From the NCBI GenBank assembly GCA_037957365.1, contig JARHVA010005491.1, positions 252,001 to 316,000 on the forward strand: a stretch of DNA of 64,000 nt. Direction: 5' to 3'. This document shows, in pieces, positions 24,253 through 37,617 of this stretch (its first letter is position 1; every line of letters begins with the position of its first letter). Source of the stretch: Torreya grandis (taxonomy: Eukaryota > Streptophyta > Pinopsida > Cupressales > Taxaceae). The notes beneath the pieces were generated by a model, which was not told the origin of the DNA, searched no databases, and worked only from the letters and a program-made list of their open reading frames with translations. The translations under genes were made by a program, and so were the position numbers.

Positions 24253-26100
24253 TTGTGGAACTATAAGCCATTTTATTTCAGAGCTTTCATCATTTACATG
24301 GATATATCTATCTACACTTATTGTGGAATTCCTTACAATATAAATTATGATAGAATAGTCACACAAAATAACTTATATGGCTTTATTGAAGACCCCAATG
24401 GTGCTAATATGATTTGTGAGATAGATTTCTATCCACATGATATTAATCATTCATGGGAACAAAGTCACAAAACATCTTATGATCCAATTCAAAACCTTGA
24501 TTGGTGTGAAGAGGACTTTGAAGACCCAATTATAGATACTATTTAATGGGATATGAATCCATACCATCTTTACAATAATTAGTACATAGATGATATGGTT
24601 TATCCGGAGGACTTGGATGCTTTGGCTTATCCAAGTAAACAAGTTCCATGACATCATTTTGTTATTGGATCATTGGTTATCTATAAACCTCCTTTAGATT
24701 ATATAAGATATCATGCTTTACAATATCCAAGGAATACCATTACCATTCTAGGACTTAGTCCTTTGGCTCATGTGAGAAATAAAACCCCATAATGACCTAT
24801 CGTTACCATCTTAGGACTTTGTAATTTAGCTCGTGAAAGAAATCATGCTCCTCAATGCCCTACCATTATCCAACTATAAGTCATTCCTCATCCATTACCA
24901 ATCCCATCCATACCTCAACCCATCTAATCTGTCAAAGACCAAACTATGTTCAAAACTGGTATTTTCCAACTCATTAGAAACCAAAGCCTAGACAACCAAC
25001 CAATCACAGATGCTTTTATTGAATCAACCATTTGTGATAAGTTAATATATGATAAATGGCCTATTGATCTTATACAAATTTTTAAGGTGTCTCATACTGA
25101 TGAGCTAGTCTTTACTGAGTAACTTCTTAATGATTATAACTACCTTTGGGCAAATCATTACCTCAACCATGTTCCTATTTTTCAAGAGCCTCCTATTGAC
25201 TAGCTAGTCTTTGAGGAGTTGTCTCTTAACCTTTTTCCCATTATAGAGGAGACTCAATTTGAAAAACTAGTCTTTGTGATTCCCATTATGCCATCATAGG
25301 CCATTACTTATCCAAAAGCAAATATTCAACAAGACATCATTATAACAAAGTACCTATCAGATGAAAAATTAGAATTAGAGTCAGGTTTTAATCTTGGATT
25401 GACATCATATTTAGCTTCAAAATCATAATTTGAATCAACATCAGTCTCAACATTAGATTTAGAGTCCCTTGAGTTAGAATCAAATTTAGAAAAATAATAT
25501 GTTCATGGCTATTACAACATTGGTTATGCATGCCTTATAGATGAATTTGAATACATTTTTGATCCTTTTATGGTTTTTTAGGATGAGTACTTTAGCTTTG
25601 ACATAAGTTATCCTAGTATCTTCTACAAAGATTGTGTAGCCTCTCTCCATTCCAATACCATTCCATAGACCATTACCATCAACCAAAATAGCCATATTAT
25701 TGACATTTCAACTCCCATAAGTGTTGATTGGGACTGACAAAACAACACTTTGTTGAACTGCATCCATGGTGACATAGTAGTTGAAGAAAAGCAAGGAGGC
25801 CAAGACTAAATTCATTTTAGTATAAGAGCACTCTCCTAGTGAAACCTTTGCAGAGGCACTAGGGGACAATCCAAGTTAGAACTCAACATCTTCTAGTGAA
25901 ACTTTTTCAAAATAACTAGAAAAACAAAGTCAAAAGCCAATATTCATTACTGAAACCTTCTCAGAGGCACTACGAGACAATCAAGATAACTTCATTGGTG
26001 GAACAATATTTGAGGAACCCATAGTTGAGCACAAAATTTCTTCACTACTTGATGGAGATGACATCAAAGATCAAATCAAAATAGATTCAAATCTATAGCC
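24253..26100 (+). pseudogene. Unit A internal ORF, acidic, unrecognised
   Basis: A frame from about 24253 reads through stops as an acidic, Tyr/Asp-rich protein, with blocks such as 'INYDRIVTQNNLYGFIEDPN', 'DIVVEEKQGGQD' and 'CLIDEFEYIFDPFM'. A motif L-N-D-Y-N-x-L-W near 25130 recurs at DNA level elsewhere in the unit. The same ORF is present in unit B (about 31900-34020), so it predates the tandem duplication. No gag, protease, RT or integrase motif was found. Function unknown. Confidence 0.55.
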
Positions 26101-28313
26101 TAATTAGATGGTAGCTACTCTCAAGATCAAAAAAAAAATTTGTTGGTCTTATTGAGAGAAAATGTCTTTAGACCCACCACAACCAAAATTATGTCACATC
26201 TAGCATCAGTAACATTACGTGTGACTAAAAGTCTTGATCTTCATTTATTTCCCTGCCATTATACATTCCATTATCATCTATCATTCTATTTCACAATCAA
26301 ACCTACCATCCATTATTTATCCTTGTTTACCATCCATGGCTACACGTTTCTTTATAGAGACTAAAAAGATAGATTGTCTTGACACTTGAAGGAATCAAAA
26401 TCAATGACAAATAAAGATCATACAAGCATTCTTGACAGCCAAATTTGTAGGCCATTTTTGATAGAGAAAATATTCAAACAAGGTGTGGGATAGCAATTAA
26501 AATTATCAAGTATTCTATTTATATCATTTATTGATTAGGACATGCATCTCCATCTCAATAAGAACAATAGAGTAAAAAACCACACCAATGCCAAAAACAT
26601 GTACCATACCATTTCATTTCCATGTCATTACCATATGTACATATCCATTTTCCATTATTCCATACCCTTATATTTACCTTACCTTAACACTTTGGGGTAA
26701 CCCTCTTACCATTTTATCAAACCATTATTATCTTAGAGAAAGATCATACCATCCTATCATTCCATTCCTATCTAGACCAAAGCATCATTTTAGTCCTCCT
26801 ACCTAATCTTGTTTTGATCTTGGTAGAGGAAAACAATGTTTCACTAGTCTTGCTACTAATTATAACTACCTATGGGAAAATTAGTATCATTGATGTATGC
26901 TATTATATCTTAGTTATAACTACCTATGGGAAAACTAGGGGTAACCCTTGTTTACCATTTATTGCTACATCACCTTACCATTACAATTTTCATTTGACTA
27001 GCCTTTTGCCATATTTGAGAACTTGTTGGGACCTAGTTATTTTTTCCTTGCCTTTTGTGTGGATGGCATTAATATGGCTTGAGGTCATTTTGGGACTATG
27101 TGGGTCATGCTCAATTCATGCTGAGTTCACATCAATCCCCTTTTTCATAGACTCTTGCTATTTTGTGAGCAACCTAAGCCAAACACTCCCATGATTTTGT
27201 GAGCAAGTATCTTATCATTCTTGATTGAGTTAAGATACCTCAAACTTCTATAAAAATTTAAATATTTAAAAAAAAAATTGTCCTATCTAAGCCTAATCAG
27301 TTTTCTTCAATCCACCTTACTAGGGCATGGTCATTGTTAGGATGTTTTCTTTTGCTTTTTTTTTCAAGCTTTTTATTTGTTTGTTTATTTTAGGTTATTT
27401 ATTTGTTTCTTTGTTTGTTCATTTGTTTTCTTTCATTACTATTTCCATGAATCAGTCTATATGTGTTTATTAGGTGATTCCTCAAGCACATTATTCTTGA
27501 GTCTATCCATATTCATACGTCAACATTATCATCATGGTTAATATCATTAGTGCATTAGTTTTGATTGTTTATTAGATATCAGGAGTCAGTCCTTATACAT
27601 TTTTTGGCCAAGTCTTCATGGTGTTCTATCATGAAGCCTACCATCACATACTATAGTAAAAATTAGCTTCAAGGTCACAATCAATAGAGCCACATAAGTT
27701 TCTTATTGGTACCTTGGAAAAATACTTCTATCCTACCCTTGATCAAATCAGCTCATTAACCATTATATTTCTATCATTGATAATGAAGAGGAGCATCTCC
27801 TCATTGACAGGTATAACTAAATCATTTCTAATGATCAATCTTATTCTTCTATTCATCTATTTCATTACTTTACAACCACTCATTTTTAATCTGTATTCTA
27901 GGTTATATCCTTGAGTTATGCTTGCTAATCAGTCCTAACTAGGGCACCATCAGTTTTAGCTAATCTAGGTCTACTTAATGATTATAACCACTTATGGGAA
28001 AATCATTATTTTGAATTTTATTCATGATTATAACCACCTTTAGGAAAATTAACATCCTTTTTAAATCAATGCATGTAAACATTTTATTCTTTGGATTAAT
28101 CTCAATCACAGATTAATTCCACCTTTCTTCTTATTTTTTTTTGAGGGACCATCCATTAACATATGTGACAACTACTAACTCAAGGGGTCATCATCATAGG
28201 CTTCACAAAATCATATGGAGCTTTGTTCTTTAGTCATCATCTTCTTTTTTGCATATACGTCTTTTATAATTATTTGAGAAGACATTGTTTTGCATATGGT
28301 TTGCAACATCTTC
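26101..28313 (+). other. Unit A 3' internal region, no firm gene
   Basis: Low-complexity, Thr/His/Tyr-coding DNA with repeated 'taccattacc'-type words and the recurring phrase 'gattataac.acct.tggg.aaa' near 26856, 26911, 27977 and 28026. The frames at 26140-26364 and 27714-27914 have equivalents in unit B (34057-34281 and 35784-36014), but those similarities may only reflect shared ancestry of the DNA. Confidence 0.5.
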
Positions 28314-28329
28314 CCAAAAAGGGAAAAAT
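28314..28329 (+). other. Polypurine tract before LTR B
   Basis: A/G-rich 'aaaaagggaaaaat' directly precedes TGTAGAC, the expected place for the plus-strand primer. The matching site before LTR C is 'aaataatggtaaat'. Confidence 0.75.
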
Positions 28330-29517
28330 TGTAGACACTTAAAACTAGCCACTGATAACCTCCAACTAGGCTTTTGACCAATTTCTACCCAAAGTGCACA
28401 ATTTGGCCTAAAAACACTAAACATGGTAAATGATGTGAAACTAGAATATTCAAGTGCTAATTTTGGATAAAGTATCATTAAATCAAGAAATTCAATTTAT
28501 GGGCCAACTAACTTTGATCAAATCATTCCGAGTCAAAATGTTAATTTTGCTCCTGAGTGATCTAGATTGTTCTTTCCTATCAAATCTCTTACACAAGACA
28601 CGTGCCTTTATTATTTGGTTTTGGTAACATCCTAAATGGGATAATGGATCTAATGCATATAAAATCTCCTTCCGATTCTAATCTAATCAAATTTTGGACC
28701 AATAACAAAGCATTGTGATCAATTTGAGTAATTTGTGCACAAAGTCCTTAAACATGTTTATGAAATAATTAACCCAAATTAAGGCATAATTAATAATTCC
28801 ATGGAAACTTGTTGAATACTTATTTTTGAAAATGAATATTGAATATCTACATCATCAGGTGACCTCATTTCTTGGGAAGACATCCCTAGGCCATAAATGC
28901 CAAAAATATCAAGATTCATGCCCTTTATGCCTTATCAATTCCTTCCATGATGACCTCTATGCCTCGTAATTGCTAATTTATCCAAAATATTGATGAAAAT
29001 ATTTATAAATTTTAATTTCATAATTAAATTAATCCTTAACCACACATCTCAATCTCAAGATGGATAGTTATGTTGATTTTAGACATTCTCAAAACTCTAT
29101 AAATAGGAGGCTTTACTACATGAATTTTGAGTCTTGATAATGCAAAGTTACAATGCACAAATATATTCAAGAAGAAATTAAATTTATTGTTACCATTCCA
29201 AATTGATTCCAAGCCAATCTAAACCACAAGCCAAATGTGCCAAGGAGAAATGGAGGTATCTAAGCTTCTATTGGGGACTTCATGAGCACAAACTGAGCAA
29301 GCCACTATAACAAGCATTTTGGAGCATCCAAGGAAGGTAAAAGAGAATTTATTTTGCATTTTATTTGTGTGTTTTATTCATGTTTTTTAACTAAGATATC
29401 CCTAGTGTCTAGGCCTAGAGATGTTATGCTAGTTAGCGTGTTTATTTAATTTTATTTTTATTTTGGAACTAACACCATACTAACCATCCTCTCTTGAGTC
29501 AAATTCCTAGATCGACA
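28330..29517 (+). repeat. LTR B (middle LTR)
   Basis: 1188 bp, matching LTR A in length. It starts TGTAGACACTT and ends CGACA. It is preceded by a polypurine tract and followed by a primer site, so it serves as 3' LTR of unit A and 5' LTR of unit B. TATA box at 29098-29107. Confidence 0.93.
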
Positions 29518-29519
29518 TA

Positions 29520-29537
29520 TGGCACACCCAATGGGAC
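29520..29537 (+). other. Primer-binding site, unit B
   Basis: TGGCACACCCAATGGGAC; it differs from the site in G at three positions, all transitions. Confidence 0.8.
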
Positions 29538-29667
29538 TAGACACATCCCACACATGAATAAAATCATTTTTTAGCTTTAAAATATTCATTTGGACCATTA
29601 AAACTTTTGAAAATTGATTTTCTAACTTTATTTTTCTATTTTTTGTTTGCCATAGGTTTACACAATA

Positions 29668-29841
29668 ACCAACATTGACCAGTAAGACTAACATCGGTTG
29701 GATAACTTAACTAACATTGGTTAGTAAAATTGACATCAGTTTGATACCTATCATCAATCACATTGGTATAATCGATGTCGATTACATAACCATAATCGAT
29801 TAGAAAATGTAACCTTTGTTGATTATATAACTGATGTCAGT
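29668..29841. repeat. Palindrome array in leader of unit B
   Basis: Nine degenerate 12-mers start at about 29668, 29687, 29710, 29729, 29756, 29771, 29789, 29812 and 29830. The best are ACTAACATCGGT, ATCGATGTCGAT and ACTGATGTCAGT. Spacing mostly alternates between 18-19 and 23 bp, giving a period near 41 bp, the same layout as in element G. Confidence 0.82.
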
Positions 29842-31899
29842 CACTATGATTTTCTTAAAATACAGACCTGAGAGTTTTTTTTAAAGTTCATTGTTTCAAA
29901 CCCAAAAGAGCTTCCAAGCTAAAGGATATGCTGACATTTTTTTTGTAGGACCAAGCTTCACATTTTCTGAAAACATGTTTAGATCACCTTTTGCATGCTT
30001 AAAAATCAATTAGGAACCTTGTTTTGGTGTTTAATAAAAAAATTGGATATTTATGGTGAATGATTTCAAGTTTGCAACTAAGACCATGGGGTCAAATGAA
30101 CACCACCTCATTTTCCATTTGGACTTAAAAATGAACTTATCTTTACAAAGATTTTTATGTTTACTTAGTTGTTTAGATTAATTTTTTGTTTGGCAAAAAT
30201 AGGGATGTTGTGTGTATGCTCTTCCATTTGTCTCCTTTAGGGAACCCTTGGAATCAAAAGTGCCATTCTTATTGCAAGTATTCTACTCTAAGTCTTAGAA
30301 AGAAATTCATCTAAAGCACTCCCAAAAAATTCATCAAAGTTTGGGTAACTTTGAAAATGACCCTAAAGTCTTTCTACTTTCATGTTTTCTTTATTTTTAT
30401 GCAATCTTGGATTGTGAAGGGGACTTCATCACCTCCCACAAGTTCTTTAGGGAATATTTGACCCATGGTTTCATCTCCCACCATTGACTTCACTTACTCA
30501 TTTGGATTTGAACATGGGATGTATCTACATTTAGACATCACACTATATTGACTGAACAACAAGATGTAGTGGTTGTAAAAAGGACTAGACCTTTTTACAA
30601 CTAGCCAATGCCATGGTCACCCAATGCTTATCTTTTGTTTCGTTTGATGTGAAATTCATTGTGAAATTGATTCCCCTAGAGACGTATGAAACTTTTTAGT
30701 TTAGTCAACCCCATTTTTCCATACCCTTGTTAGGATTTGGATGGTTATACTTACTGTATTTTTGGATCATTTTCTCATTTGGTATGTTTTGAGACTAAAA
30801 CTTGTTTGTTTGTTCATAAATCCATGCCAAATTTTTTTTTGTCTATAAGTCACTATTTTATCTAAAGAGATGTTGTGTTGGTAATTTTACACCACACTTG
30901 TGCCTTAAAATTTTTGCTAAACTTGTTTGTGTGTGTGTCATTTGAGTTGCAGAGGGTAGCGTTATGCTACCCAAATCAAGTCAAACCATTTGGCCTTTGA
31001 GTATTTAAAACATAATATTGACCACATCATTCGAGCATACATACACCATTAGGATACTCAATTTATTTTAAGACTTGTTTCACCTTGTATTAAAAACCAT
31101 TTTTTTAACCCATTTTGTGTATACCATTTGGACCTTTGTCTTATGTTGTCATGTTGTCCAATCTTGTCTAGCTTATTTGGGCAAATCCTAGTTTTTAACA
31201 TTGAATTTTTTATTAAACTTGTCAGGTTTGGATTCAAACATTGATTAATTTCTATTTAGGCCTTAATTATTGGGGATAATATATATATTTTTGTCTTTTC
31301 AATTGCATAACTTTGGTTAATCAACTACCCAAATTTGAAAATTATTGATGGTTTGTTTGTTTAGTACCTATCCTCATCATTATTCGTGCCTTTATTTATG
31401 AGAACAAAACCTTTATAAAAGAGACTTTTATCTTATGCATTATTCTAAATTATCTTGTTTATGTTTGATGTTGTGTGCCAGGTCTATGTAAAAGTTTTTT
31501 CAAAACTTGTTAGATTAAAATAAATCACATCAGCCTTTATTTCAAGTCTAGCTTTTGACATTGTTTGGCCAAAAGTACTAGCACATGCCTATTTTTTGAG
31601 CCTATATTTTGACTCTATGTTTGGATAAAATACCTAGTAACTCAACTTTTCCCTTTCCTAGTTTAGACCTTGTTTGGAACACTTTGAGCTAGACCTTTGA
31701 CATGGTAGTTTTTATTCAGATGCTTGACTTTTTGTGTATATGATATTTGATGTTAGATGTTTCACATTAGGCTATTTTATGCCAATTATTATAAAAAACC
31801 ATTTTGGATATATAACTCCACTTTAAAACCACATTTTAGATACATCTCTACCCCTTCAACCAAGTTAGACCAAGTTTAAACCATTTATCCTATGGACAT
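29842..31899 (+). other. Unit B leader, no gene seen
   Basis: Parallel to 22170-24252 in unit A. No conserved open frame. Confidence 0.6.
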
Positions 31900-34020
31900 A
31901 GTTTTTTAAAGTTTATGGAACTCTAAACCTTTTTATTTCAAAGCTTTCATCATTTACATGGATATGTCTAGCTAAAATTATGGTGGAGTAAATTAAAATA
32001 TTATTTATGATATAATGGCCACATAAAATGACTTTTATGGATTTATTCAAGACCCCAATGATGTTAATATGGTTTGTGAGATAGCTTTCTATTTGCCTCA
32101 TATTAATCATTCATGGGAACAAATTCATGAAACATATTATGTTACAAATTGAGACCCTGATTGGTATGAAGAGGCTTGTTAAGAGGACTTTTAAGACCCA
32201 ACTACAAATAATTTTTATTGGGATATGAATCCATACCCACTTTATGATAATCAGTACACATAACAAAGTCAAGAACTAACTTATGATCCCAATCATGACT
32301 AGGATGATATGGTTTATCAAGAGGACTTAGATTCTTTGACTTGTGAAAGTAATAAAGTTCCATGACATATTTTTGTTATTGAATCATCACTTATCCCTAA
32401 CCCTCCTTTAGATTATACAATTTATCATGCTCTATAATATCCAAAGAATACTATTACCATTTCAGGACCTAGTCCTTTGGTTTGTGTGAGAAATCAAGCC
32501 TCACAATGCCCTATCATTACCATATTAGGAATTTGTCCTTTAGATCATGCAAGAAATCAAGCTCCCTAATTCCCTACCATTATACACCCATAATTCATTC
32601 CTCATCTAGTTCCAATCCCATCCAAACCTCAACCCATCCAATCCGTCGAAGACCAAGCTGTGTTCAAAATTGGTATTTTCCAACTCATTGGAAAGTAAAG
32701 CCAAAAAAACCAACCAATCCAAAATATTTTTTTAAATAAATTTTTTTTGATAATTCAACCTATGATAAATGACCCATTGATCCTATACCAATTGTTAAGG
32801 AGTCTCACACTGATGAGCAAGTCTTTACCGAGTCACTTCTTAATGATTATAACCACCTTTGGGAAAATAATTTCCTCAACCATGTGCCTATTTTTAAAGA
32901 GACTCATATTGATAATAAATTCTTTGAGGATTTGTCTCTTGACCTTTTCCCCATTATAGAGGAGACTCACTTTGACAAACTAGTCTTTTTGGAGCCCATT
33001 ATGCCATCATAGGCCATTACTTCTCTAAAACTAAATATTCAACAAGACATAATTGTAACAGACTACCCATCAAATGAATAATCAGAGTTAGAGTTAGGTT
33101 TTACTCTTGGACTAACATCAGATTTAGCATCAAAATTATAATTTGAATCAACATTAGTCTCAACATCAAATTTAGAGTCCTTTGAGTTAAAATCAGATTA
33201 AAAAAAGAATATGTTCATGGTTGTTACAACATTGGTTACACATGCCTTGTAGATCAATTTAAATACATTTTTGATCCTTATACTATTTTTAGTTAGGTTT
33301 TACTCTTGGACTAACATCAGATTTAGCATAAAAATTATAATTTGAATCAACATTAGTCTCAACATCAAATTTAGAGTCCTTTGAGTTAAAATCAGATTAA
33401 AAAAAGAATATGTTCATGGTTGTTACAACATTGGTTACACATGCCTTGTAGATGAATTTAAATACATTTTTGATCCTTATACTATTTTTGAGGATGAGTT
33501 ATTTATATTTGACATAAGTTATCCTAGTATCTTCTATGAAGATTGTGTATCCTCTCTCCATTCCATTACCATTCCATAGCTGATTACCATTAACCAAAAT
33601 AGCCATATTATTGACATTCCATCTCTTATAAGTGTCGATTTGAAATGAAAAAATCACACTTTATTTATCTTCATCCATCGTTACATAGTGGTTGAAGAAG
33701 AGAAATGAAGCCAAGACCATATTCATTTAATAAAAGAGTACTCTCCTAGTGAAACCTTTTCAAAGGCACTAGGGGACAATCAAAGTTAGAACTCAACATC
33801 TTCTAGTGAAACTTTTTTAGAATCACTAGAAGAAAATCAAAGTCAAAATATAATATTCATTAGTGAAAACTTCTCAAAGGTGCTATGGGATAATCAAGAT
33901 AATTTCATTGGTGAAAACCTCTTTAAGGAACCAATATCTGAGCACAAAAGTTCTTCACTACTTGATGAAGACAAAATCAAAGATTAAATCTAAATAGCTT
34001 CCAATATATAGCCTAATTAG
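31900..34020 (+). pseudogene. Unit B internal ORF, acidic, unrecognised
   Basis: Second copy of the ORF described at 24253-26100, with shared blocks (for instance the equivalents of 'HSWEQ', 'PIQTSTHPIR', 'FGKI'). It is more broken than unit A and also carries a 199-bp direct duplication at 33092-33489. Function unknown. Confidence 0.55.
33092..33489 (+). repeat. 199-bp tandem duplication within unit B ORF
   Basis: The segment starting 'agttaggttttactcttgg' at 33092 is repeated from 33291 with only a few differences (for example 'gatcaattt' against 'gatgaattt'). Unit A has one copy. 199 is not a multiple of three, so it shifts the frame. Confidence 0.95.
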
Positions 34021-36400
34021 ATGGTAGCTACTCTTAAATTCAAACAATAGAAAAATATGGTGGTCCTATTGAGAGAAAAAGTCTTCAGCCCTACCATTAC
34101 AAAAATTATGTTGAATCCAACATCAACAACATTACATGTGACTGAAAGTCCAAATATTTATTTGTTTCTACACCATTATACATTCCATTATTATCTACCA
34201 TTCCATTTCACAATCAATCCTACCATCCATTATTTGTCCTTGTTTATCATCCATGGCTACACTTTCCTTTATAGAGGCTAAAAGTATACCTTGTCTTAAC
34301 ACTTGAAGGAATTAGAATCAATGACCAATGAAGATCATACAATAATTCTTGACAACCAAATTTGTAAGAAATTTTTGATAGAGAAATTATTAATACAAGG
34401 TGTGGGATAGTAAGTAACATGATTGAGTATTATCTTTGTATCATTTTTTTATTAATATGTGCATCTCCATCTCAATAGGAACAATAAAATCAAAAGCCAT
34501 ACCTAGGCCAGAAACATGTACCATACCATTTCATTTCCATGCCATTACCATTGTTACATATACATTTTCCATTATTTCATACCCTTCCATTACCTTACAT
34601 TACCACATGGGGGAAACCCTCTTACCATTTTATCAAACCATCATTATCCTAGAGCAAGATCATTCCATTCCTATCTAAACCAAAGCCTATTTTTAGTTAT
34701 CTTACCAAATATTGTTTTGATATTCATTCATTTGGTTCTTCTTATACCTTTTCATGGAGGATTTTGATCAAGTTTCAATAATCAATCCAATCTGTGTTTC
34801 AATGATAGTCTATGAAAGTAGTGTAACAGTTGATCTGGCAAGATATCTTTCATCCTATCAAGTTTGTTTATGCAAGCCTAATTATAACCACCTATGGACA
34901 AATAAATGTTTCACCAATCTTGCTAATAATTATAAATAACTATGGGTAAATTAGTATCATTAACCTATGCCATTATATCCTATTTATAACCACCTATGGG
35001 CAAATGCACCACTTGTTTTCCATGCATTACCGCATCACCTTACCATTACTTTTTTCATTTGATTGGCCATTTTATGGATTTGTGAACTTGTTGGAACCTA
35101 GTTGGTTTTCCCCTACCATTTTTGTGGATGGAATTACTGTGACTTGAAGTCATTTTGGGACTATGTGGGTCATGCTCAATTCATGTTGAGGTCACTTTAG
35201 TCCCCCTTTCCATACGCTCTCACCATTTTATGAGCAACCTAAGCCAAATTCTCTCACCATTTTTTGAGCAAGTATCTTGTCATTCTAAATCGAGTTAAGA
35301 TACCTCTAAATTACAAAAACATTTAAATATTTCAAAATATATATACTATCTTATCTAAGCGTAGTCAGTTATCCTTAATTTTCCTTACTGAGGGATGTTC
35401 ATTGTTAGGATGCTTTCTTTGATTTTATTTTTAATCTTTCTATTTATTTGTTTATTTTAGGTTTATTTTGTTTTTTTTTGGTTTTTCTATTTGTTTTTTT
35501 TTTTGTTCACTTGCATGTTTGTTTGATTTTAGTACTATTGCCTTGACTCAGTCTATATGTGTTCATTAGGTTATTCCTTGAGCACATTATTCTTGAGTCT
35601 ATCCATATTCATATGTCAACATTATCATCATGGTTTTTATCATTAGTGCATTATTTTTTATTGTTTATTAGATATCAGGAGTTAGTCCTTATGCATTTTT
35701 AGGCTAAGTCTTCATGGTGTTCTATCATGAAGCCTACCATCTAATGCTATAGTAAAAATTAGTCTCAAGAAGGTCAACAATCAATGGAGCCACATAAGTT
35801 TCTTATTGGTACCTTGGAAAAATACTTCCTTCCCACCCTTGATCAAATCAACCCATTGACCATTCTAGTTGTATCATTAATAATAAAGATGAACATCTCC
35901 TCATTGACAAGTAAAACTAAATCATTTTTATTAATCAATCTTATTATTTTATTCATCTATTACATCAATTTACACCCACTCATCCTTAATTTGTATTCTA
36001 GGTTATATCCTTGAGTTATGATTAATAATCAACCCTAATTGGGGCACCATCAGTTTTAGCCAATCAATTTCTACTTAATGATTATAACTGCCTATGGCCA
36101 AATCATTATTTTGACTTTTATTCCTGATTAAAACCACTTTTGGGTAAATCATCATCAATTTTACATTGATGCATGCAAGTATTTTATTATTTGTATTAAT
36201 CTCAACCATGGATTAATTCCACATTTCTTCTTATTTCCCATCAACATATGTGATAGTCACTCCCTCGTGGGGGCATCATCATAGGCTTTCCAAAATCATT
36301 TGGAGCTTTATTCTTCAGCCATCATCTTATTTTTGGCATATGAGTCTTTTCTCATTATTTGAGAAGACATTAGTTTTCCTATAATTTGCAACATCTTCCC
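34021..36400 (+). other. Unit B 3' internal region, no firm gene
   Basis: Parallel to 26101-28313. The recurring phrase 'ttataaccacctatggg' appears near 34880, 34925, 34980, 36080 and 36127. Confidence 0.5.
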
Positions 36401-36414
36401 AAATAATGGTAAAT

Positions 36415-37612
36415 TGTAGACACCTAAAATTGGCCACTAATAACCTCCAACTAGGATTTTGACCAATTTCCACCCAAAAAGTGCAAAATTTAGCCTAAAA
36501 ACACTAAAACATGCTATATGATGTGAAACTAACATATTAAAGTGCTGACTTTGGCTAAATTATCATTAAATGGGGAAATACAATTTATGGGCTAGCTAAC
36601 TTTGATCAGATCATTCAAAGTCAAAATGCCAATTTTGCACCTAGGTGATTTAGATTGCTCTTTCCTATCAAATCTCTTACACAAGAAACATGTCCTTATT
36701 ATTTGGTATTTGTAACATCCTAAATGATATAATGGATCCAATGCATCTAAAATTTCATTCCAATTATAATTTAGTCAAATGTTGGACCAATAATAAGGAA
36801 TTCTAATCAATTTGAGTAATTTGTGCACAAAGTGCTTAAACATGCTTAAGAGCTAATTAACCCAAATCATGGCATAAATAATAATTCCATGAAAAATTGG
36901 TGAATAATTATTTTTTTAAATGAATATTATATATATTCATCAAGTGACCTCTTTTTTTGGAAAGACATCCCTAGGCCATAAATGCCACAAATATCAGGAT
37001 TCATGCCCTCCATGCCTCATCAATGCCTTCCATGATGCCCTCCATGCCTCATAATTTCTCCTCTATCATGAATATTGATGAGCATATTTATCAATTTTAA
37101 ATTTCATAATTGAATTAATCCTCAACCACACATCTCAATCTCAGGATGGACTGTTCAAGTCGATTCTAGACATTCTCAAAAATCTATAAATAGGAGGCCT
37201 TACCACATGAATTTTAAATTTTGATAATACAAAGTTATAATTCACAAATGTCTTCAAGAAACCATTAAAATTAGTATTACCATGCCAAATGGATTCTAAG
37301 ACAACCTAAACTAAGCCACAAGCCAAAGATGATAACGAGAGATGGAGGTAGCCAAGCTTCCATTGACAAGGACTTCATGAGCACAAACTGAGCAAGCCAC
37401 TACAACAAGCATTTTGGAGCATCCAAGGAAGGTAAAAGAGAGTTTATTTGGAATTTTAGTTGTGTGTTTAATTCATGTTTTTTAACTAAGCTCTCCCTAG
37501 TGTCTAGTCTTAGAGATTTTTTTCTAGTTAGTGTGTTTCTTTCATTTTGTTTTCATTTTATAACTAACACCATACTAACCATCCTCTCTTGAGTCGAATT
37601 CCTAAATCCATA
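36415..37612 (+). repeat. LTR C (3' LTR of composite)
   Basis: About 1198 bp, beginning TGTAGACACC and ending CCATA (CCACA in LTR A). TATA box at 37185-37194. It is followed directly by ATGAC and by no primer site, so it is the outer 3' LTR. Confidence 0.93.
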
Positions 37613-37617
37613 ATGAC
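37613..37617. repeat. Target-site duplication, right copy (ATGAC)
   Basis: Exact repeat of 20655-20659. Confidence 0.85.

Larger units (their letters stand above)
20660..37612 (+). mobile_element. Three-LTR tandem retrotransposon composite
   Basis: Three direct copies of one LTR (A 20660-21847, B 28330-29517, C 36415-37612) alternate with two copies of one internal region (21848-28329 and 29518-36414). LTR A and LTR B are each followed by a primer-site-like sequence; LTR B and LTR C are each preceded by the same end-of-internal sequence. Only the outer ends carry the duplication ATGAC, so the whole block traces to a single insertion. Unequal recombination between LTRs of sister copies is the simplest origin. 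No RT, integrase or protease was recognised in either internal region, so the element looks non-autonomous. Confidence 0.92.
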
